This document shows, piece after piece, positions 11,959 to 13,641 of a stretch of 13,641 nt of DNA (positions are counted from its first letter, which is position 1; each line of letters opens with the position of its first letter). A model generated the notes under the pieces. It searched no databases and was not told the DNA's origin. It worked only from the letters and a program-made list of their open reading frames with translations. The position numbers and the translations under genes were made by a program. Origin of the DNA: CAIMDX01 sp041652155. Its GTDB lineage: Bacteria; Patescibacteriota; Minisyncoccia; Minisyncoccales; JAQTVQ01. The stretch is from contig JBAZHV010000022.1 of the NCBI GenBank assembly GCA_041652155.1, forward strand, positions 1 to 13,641. Reading direction: 5' to 3'.

Positions 11959-12795
11959 ATGAACCTGGAAAAAGAACCGTTAAAACAAAACGAGGGCGAG
12001 CAAAAACCCGGATCGATCGACAACTCTTCCGGCAAAGAACAGATCGATAGCCCCGAACTTCAAATCGATCGCCAAACGGCTGAATTTTTGCCCGAAGCCG
12101 AGCGCAAGATAAGCTCCGAGGCCAAAAGCTTGGACATCTCTGCTGAAGAAGTTGGAACAGCCCGCAAAGAACAAGGGCTGGACGCGAAGCTGGAAGAAAT
12201 AAGGGCTAAAGTCGGCCAGTTGGCGGAAAAAACCAAAAAAGAATTGAACGGAACGGCCGAAGATCAGACCTCAAAGCCTGAAGTTGCCAAAGAAAAAGAA
12301 AAAATGGACCTGTTCGAGAAAGAAAGATTAAATGTACCGGAAGCAATAATGGAAGCTACCAGCAGCCAGGAATACGTTGTCCGTTTCAGATCAGAGGATT
12401 TTGACAGACTGCGAAAAGTGCTGAAAAACAACGGCTGCGAGATCGAAGACATTCCAGAGGCCAAAGGAGACCCAAATTATAAAGGCGTTCCCTTCAAAAT
12501 AATTACCGCCGATCTTTACAAGATCGGGCCGTCCGAAGATCTGGTTTTCGCCGTAGGCTCGTATTCGCCTTTGTACCGGGAGCTGATGGAAAACGATCTG
12601 GTAAAAACAGAGTTCATCGTCCGGAACGCCAACGAAGCGGACCCGGCAGAACTGGAAGGGATGGAAAAGCAAAACGAATTCTACTCAAGAGGAAAAAGCG
12701 AAGACGGCAAAACGACCATACATAAACGAGGCAATTACCTCGTTTACGAACAAGATGTCCCTCTCATGGAACAAAACGAAGAAGGGGAGCAATAG
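11959..12795 (+). CDS. Soluble protein with disordered/coiled N-terminal half and a novel C-terminal domain
   Basis: This 278-residue protein is not recognised. Residues 1-130 are rich in E, K and Q with helical, coiled-coil-prone stretches (AKLEEIRAKVGQLAEKTKKE, 75-94). Residues 135-270 look like a compact domain of mixed strands and helices: EYVVRFRSEDFDRLRKVLKN, VPFKIITADLYKIG, VFAVGSYSPLYRELM, then a closing hairpin TTIHKRGNYLVYEQDVP. No signal peptide, membrane helix or catalytic motif is visible. It is the last gene of the cluster, three bases after the 54-residue gene, and is followed by a strong terminator. A cytoplasmic accessory role to the ATPases is possible but unsupported beyond position. 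Confidence 0.7.
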   Translation: MNLEKEPLKQNEGEQKPGSIDNSSGKEQIDSPELQIDRQTAEFLPEAERKISSEAKSLDISAEEVGTARKEQGLDAKLEEIRAKVGQLAEKTKKELNGTAEDQTSKPEVAKEKEKMDLFEKERLNVPEAIMEATSSQEYVVRFRSEDFDRLRKVLKNNGCEIEDIPEAKGDPNYKGVPFKIITADLYKIGPSEDLVFAVGSYSPLYRELMENDLVKTEFIVRNANEADPAELEGMEKQNEFYSRGKSEDGKTTIHKRGNYLVYEQDVPLMEQNEEGEQ

Positions 12796-12802
12796 AACGA
12801 TA

Positions 12803-12837
12803 ATTAAAAAGGCGCCGTTCAACGGCGCCTTTTTAAT
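12803..12837 (+). terminator. Strong bidirectional terminator
   Basis: ATTAAAAAGGCGCCG and CGGCGCCTTTTTAAT pair perfectly over 15 bases around a TTCAA loop. The A-run and T-run let the hairpin stop transcription from both sides. It follows the last gene of the plus-strand cluster by 7 bases and also lies beyond the end of the minus-strand gene at 12905. Confidence 0.9.
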
Positions 12838-12849
12838 CTTTTACCTTAC

Positions 12850-12884
12850 AAAGTTGGCAAAGGCCCGGCCTTTGCCAACTTTTT
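12850..12884 (+). terminator. Second terminator in the convergent spacer
   Basis: AAAGTTGGCAAAGGC pairs with GCCTTTGCCAACTTT around CCGGG-like central bases, followed by a T-run to 12884 on the plus strand. It backs up the preceding hairpin. On the minus strand its T-run is short (TTTGT), so it acts mainly on plus-strand transcripts. Confidence 0.8.
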
Positions 12885-12892
12885 GATATAAG
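12884..12892 (+). promoter_or_regulatory. Possible extended -10 element, antisense to the minus-strand gene
   Basis: TGATATAAG directly follows the second terminator and is close to the extended -10 elements at 278 and 1246. Transcription would start near 12899 and run antisense into the gene ending at 12905. Only a 13-codon frame follows. It may be chance. Confidence 0.2.
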
Positions 12893-12904
12893 TAATGATT
12901 TTTT

Positions 12905-13507
12905 CTATTCGATACAACAATCGACGACTTTTCTGACCATTTCATTGAGTTTGGCCATCAACCCTTTCTTTTCGGCGCCAGTGCCAACCGCCGGCTGGCC
13001 TTGGCCATGGCGGATAGCATCTTTTTGTCCGAAGGCCTCTTTCTCCGCGGCCTGGGCAATGCCGCTATCGGCTTTTTTTACATCATCCAGCTTGATCAAT
13101 TTCATATTCAGCCCCCAAAACAGGGAATAGAGATCGAAAGCTTTGCCAAAAAGGCTGTAGGCAACATCCTTCTTGCCCATTGAAAGCTGTTTCGTTCCCA
13201 CTTCCATCAATCTCATCGAAGCGGACAGCAAATGCTTGGAAATGCACCAAACTTCGCCTTCGTATTCCTTGATGATCTCTTTCAAAAGCTCTTTGCGCAT
13301 CTCGCGTACCACGTTGATCAGATCGTAATATTCATTCTTGCCGGTCTTGGCGCCGGTAAAGAAGAAGTGCTCCTCGATGGCGATCAAATTCATAATAGCC
13401 ATGCTCAAGTCCTGGTCCGAGGACAGGTCCATCCTGTCTTTCTTCTTCATATCGTCCACTTTTTCCACGAATTCGTTAAGATCTTTGATGGGATTGTTGG
13501 TCTGCAT
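12905..13507 (-). CDS. Helical soluble protein of unknown function, probably lineage-conserved
   Basis: This 200-residue protein is predicted all-helical and cytoplasmic. Residues 30-140 look like the conserved core: SMAIMNLIAIEEHFFFTGAK, then YYDLINVVREMRKELL, GEVWCISKHLLSASMRLMEV, and a repeat-like helix pair SLFGKAFDLYSLFWGLNMKL that resembles TPR-type packing. Residues 145-185 are a low-complexity linker rich in A, G, Q and K, and the end KLNEMVRKVVDCCIE forms a last helix with two cysteines. I recall similar hypothetical proteins from Patescibacteria genomes, without certainty. It is transcribed toward the cluster, with terminators between them, so it is a separate unit. No Shine-Dalgarno sequence precedes ATG 13507. 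Confidence 0.75.
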   Translation of the reverse strand: MQTNNPIKDLNEFVEKVDDMKKKDRMDLSSDQDLSMAIMNLIAIEEHFFFTGAKTGKNEYYDLINVVREMRKELLKEIIKEYEGEVWCISKHLLSASMRLMEVGTKQLSMGKKDVAYSLFGKAFDLYSLFWGLNMKLIKLDDVKKADSGIAQAAEKEAFGQKDAIRHGQGQPAVGTGAEKKGLMAKLNEMVRKVVDCCIE

Positions 13508-13513
13508 AAAATA

Positions 13514-13592
13514 ATTCGATATTCGATTGTCGAAGATCGAAAGTCGTTACGATATCCGACCTTCGACGATCGACATTCGATTGTCGACGATC
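13514..13592. repeat. TCGA-rich direct and inverted repeat block
   Basis: ATTCGATTGTCGAAGATC (13521-13538) recurs as ATTCGATTGTCGACGATC (13575-13592), differing at one of 18 bases. Between and around them are many short TCGA, TTCGA and ATCGA palindromic words that allow alternative hairpins. The block fills the region upstream of the minus-strand gene. No clear promoter is visible in it, and I see nothing firm in 13593-13641. Confidence 0.7.
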
Positions 13593-13641
13593 ATTTTGTT
13601 AAAAAATAAAAGATTGTGCTTAAAATTACCAGCGGCGCTAT

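Noticed and set aside
13424..13431. CAGGTCCA matching the 3' end of the tRNA, as a possible att copy
   Set aside because: Only eight bases match, it lies inside a coding region, and there is no integrase in the window. Chance is enough.
13514..13592. CRISPR array
   Set aside because: Only two near-identical 18-base units occur, one 36-base spacer separates them, and there are no cas genes; the repeats are parts of a wider TCGA-rich block.
13232..13609. Open frame of 125 codons on the plus strand
   Set aside because: It is antisense to the minus-strand gene and its end runs through the TCGA repeats. The minus-strand frame has the more protein-like sequence.
13597..13626. TTGTTA with TAAAAT after 18 bases as a promoter toward the right end
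   Set aside because: Both hexamers are weak in AT-rich DNA and no gene can be seen before the window ends.

Overview
The window looks like a piece of a Candidate Phyla Radiation (Patescibacteria, probably Parcubacteria-like) chromosome. The reasons are protein content (many short lineage-type hypothetical proteins, a membrane-tethered Clp-like ATPase, a VirD4-like ATPase with a long unassigned N-terminal part), compact packing with 4-base gene overlaps, intergenic palindromes of AATTTTCAATGAA and CCTGCCTGCC type, and almost no Shine-Dalgarno sequences. TGA ends three genes, so the genetic code is the standard bacterial one and not the TGA=Gly code of Gracilibacteria/SR1. The lineage call rests on recognition, not on a search.

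Layout. (1) 1-283: a tRNA-Ala(CGC) followed by a GC-rich hairpin cluster and the promoter region of the first operon. (2) 284-2552: a small defence/toxin-antitoxin island. It holds an AT-rich Panacea-domain antitoxin overlapping a MazF/PemK-like toxin, an ASCH/DUF3850 protein, and a DUF6922-like plus AbiEii-type nucleotidyltransferase pair. The promoters here are extended -10 elements (TGnTATAAT) placed so that transcripts begin at or within a few bases of the start codon. (3) 2549-3859: a seven-helix membrane protein with a cysteine-rich outer domain, closed by a terminator at 3940-3963. (4) 4034-12795: a long co-directional cluster, probably one operon: a 125-residue membrane protein, a membrane-anchored double-AAA+ Clp relative with a dead first ATPase domain and altered pore loops, a second seven-helix protein with two cysteine-rich domains (paralogue of the one in region 3), a membrane-anchored VirD4/TraD-like ATPase, and three soluble charged proteins. 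Two repeat-filled intergenic regions flank the 573-residue protein. (5) 12796-12904: two strong hairpin terminators in a convergent intergenic region. (6) 12905-13507 (minus): a 200-residue helical protein of unknown function, with a TCGA-rich repeat block upstream to 13592.

How the genes may work together. The cluster in region 4 puts two membrane-anchored ATPases beside polytopic proteins that show cysteine-rich, pilin-head-like domains on the outside. This suggests an envelope machine for surface display, attachment or DNA handling. The Clp-like protein lacks features needed for substrate threading and ClpP docking, so a structural or remodelling role is more likely than proteolysis. That assignment is inference; the individual domain calls are firmer.
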